This document shows, one piece after another, positions 6,296-6,987 of a stretch of 6,987 bases of DNA. The position numbers and the translations under genes are program-made. A model generated the notes under the pieces. The model was not told the origin of the DNA. It was given only the letters and a program-made list of their open reading frames with translations, and made no database searches. The stretch spans positions 1-6,987 of the forward strand of contig JASHYW010000107.1 in NCBI GenBank assembly GCA_030042885.1. The letters run 5' to 3'. How positions within the stretch are numbered: position 1 is the first letter of the stretch; the number at the start of each line of letters is the position of its first letter. This DNA comes from Streptosporangiaceae bacterium. Its GTDB lineage: Bacteria; Actinomycetota; Actinomycetes; Streptosporangiales; Streptosporangiaceae.

Positions 6296-6634
6296 GCTTC
6301 CGAGCGGCTCCAGCGCCGCGGGGTCGTCCACTTCCACGCGGTCATCCGCCTCGACGGTCCCGCCGGACCGGCCATGACCCCGCCCGTCTGGGCCACCCTC
6401 GGCCTGCTCACCGCGACGATCGGCCAGGCCGTCCGCGCCGTCAGCGTCGTCACGCCCGCCGCTCCGGGAGTCACCGCTCGGACCCTGGCCTGGGGCCGCG
6501 AACACGACACCTGTCCGATCACGGCTGCCGGGGAACTGACCGACGCCAAGGTCGCCGCCTACGCCGCCAAGTACGCCACCAAGGCCGCCGAATGCACCGG
6601 CACCCTCGACCGCCGCATCACCGCCGCCGACCAG
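6296..6634 (+). pseudogene. Relic of a RepSA-type (HUH) replication initiator
   Basis: A 113-codon stretch in one frame closely resembles the middle of the rolling-circle replication initiators of actinomycete integrative conjugative elements and plasmids. LQRRGVVHFHAVIRLDGP contains the metal-binding HxH (6329-6337). Further on, VAAYAAKYATKAAE carries the catalytic-tyrosine motif Y-x2-K-Y (tyrosines at 6560 and 6572), followed by CTGTLDRRI. Full-length relatives are roughly 450-550 residues. Here the frame is closed upstream by TGA 6293-6295, no start codon with a ribosome binding site precedes the homology, and similarity stops near TAADQ at 6634. Beyond that the frame stays open only because it is antisense to the next gene. 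Both ends are therefore missing and the product cannot be functional. It marks a past integrative element. Recognition is from family memory, not an alignment. Confidence 0.75.
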
Positions 6635-6660
6635 GTCTGGTGCAGAGCGGGGGAGGCGCG

Positions 6661-6987
6661 TTACCCGGCGAACGACACCCGGCTCCAGGTGGACCCCCTG
6701 TCCCTGGTGATCCACAGGGCGCCGTCGGTGGCCAGCGCTACGCCCTGCTGGCCGGTTTCGAACCCGACGAGCGAGAACCCGCCCGGCGGCCCCGCCAGGG
6801 CGACCGTCCAGGCTCCCCCGGAAGAGACCAGGACGTTGCCGTTCCACGAGAAGCGCTTGCCGGTGATCGCCGTCACGCCGTTCGACCAGACCGGCGGTGC
6901 CTTGATGGCCGTCCAGCTCGCGCCTTCGTCGGTGGAGGCGTACGCCAGGTCGTACTCGGCCGACTGGCCCTGGACGTCGCAGACGAG
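6661..6987 (-). CDS. Asp-box (BNR) repeat protein, C-terminal part (5' end outside the window)
   Basis: The frame enters from the right edge and ends at TAA 6663-6661, giving the last 108 residues of a beta-propeller-type protein. Two Asp-box motifs (S/T-x-D-x-G-x-x-W) are visible: STDEGASW near the start of the visible part and TRDRGSTW just before the C-terminus. Between them lie short strands such as SWNGNVLVSSGGAW and QGVALATDGALW. This pattern is seen in sialidase-like, YCF48-like and other WD40/YVTN/BNR-type domains, many of them exported; the N-terminus that would show a signal peptide is not here. A GTG at 6876-6874 would give a 71-residue product, but the frame is open and still in pattern upstream of it, so I treat the gene as truncated by the window. 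Its stop is 26 bases from the end of the convergent Rep relic. Confidence 0.75.
   Translation of the reverse strand, partial: LVCDVQGQSAEYDLAYASTDEGASWTAIKAPPVWSNGVTAITGKRFSWNGNVLVSSGGAWTVALAGPPGGFSLVGFETGQQGVALATDGALWITRDRGSTWSRVSFAG

Noticed and set aside
6161..6847. Minus-strand open frame of 228 codons across the Rep relic and BNR end
   Set aside because: Its sequence is Gly/Asp/Arg-rich shadow of two better-supported frames on opposite strands.

Overview
The window reads as high-GC actinomycete chromosome, Streptomyces-like or a relative. The GC-rich third codon positions, TTG and GTG starts, two apparently leaderless promoters, and a relic of a RepSA-type replication initiator (typical of actinomycete integrative conjugative elements) all point that way. 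It looks like accessory DNA: intact genes alternate with truncated or frameshifted remnants and long gene-poor gaps.

Left part (1-1930): the membrane domain of an ABC exporter runs leftward out of the window. It is divergent from a MarR-family repressor gene, and the 82-base gap between them holds a three-half-site palindromic operator, so the repressor probably controls the exporter and itself. The MarR frame has no stop where the family normally ends and stays open for about 240 further codons. That tail lies antisense to the C-terminal remnant of an NADPH-dependent FMN reductase, so the 3' end of the regulator looks rearranged.

Middle (1927-3732): a complete 601-residue protein joins a YiiM-like MOSC (molybdenum cofactor sulfurase C-terminal) domain to a phthalate-dioxygenase-reductase-type module (flavin, NAD, C-terminal plant-type [2Fe-2S]). 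It appears to be a one-chain electron path from NAD(P)H to a molybdenum site.

Right part (3733-6987): a 357-base gap precedes a VOC (glyoxalase-like) gene that carries a single extra T, which breaks the frame near codon 21. An 849-base gap without a recognisable gene follows and contains a conspicuous inverted repeat. Next come an intact leftward SAM-dependent methyltransferase, a 113-codon relic of a HUH-type replication initiator, and a convergent, 5'-truncated C-terminal fragment of an Asp-box (BNR) repeat protein.

The exporter and MarR pair form one regulatory unit, and the MOSC-reductase stands alone under its own promoter. I see no operon linking the remaining genes. No RNA gene, CRISPR array or intact mobile element was seen.
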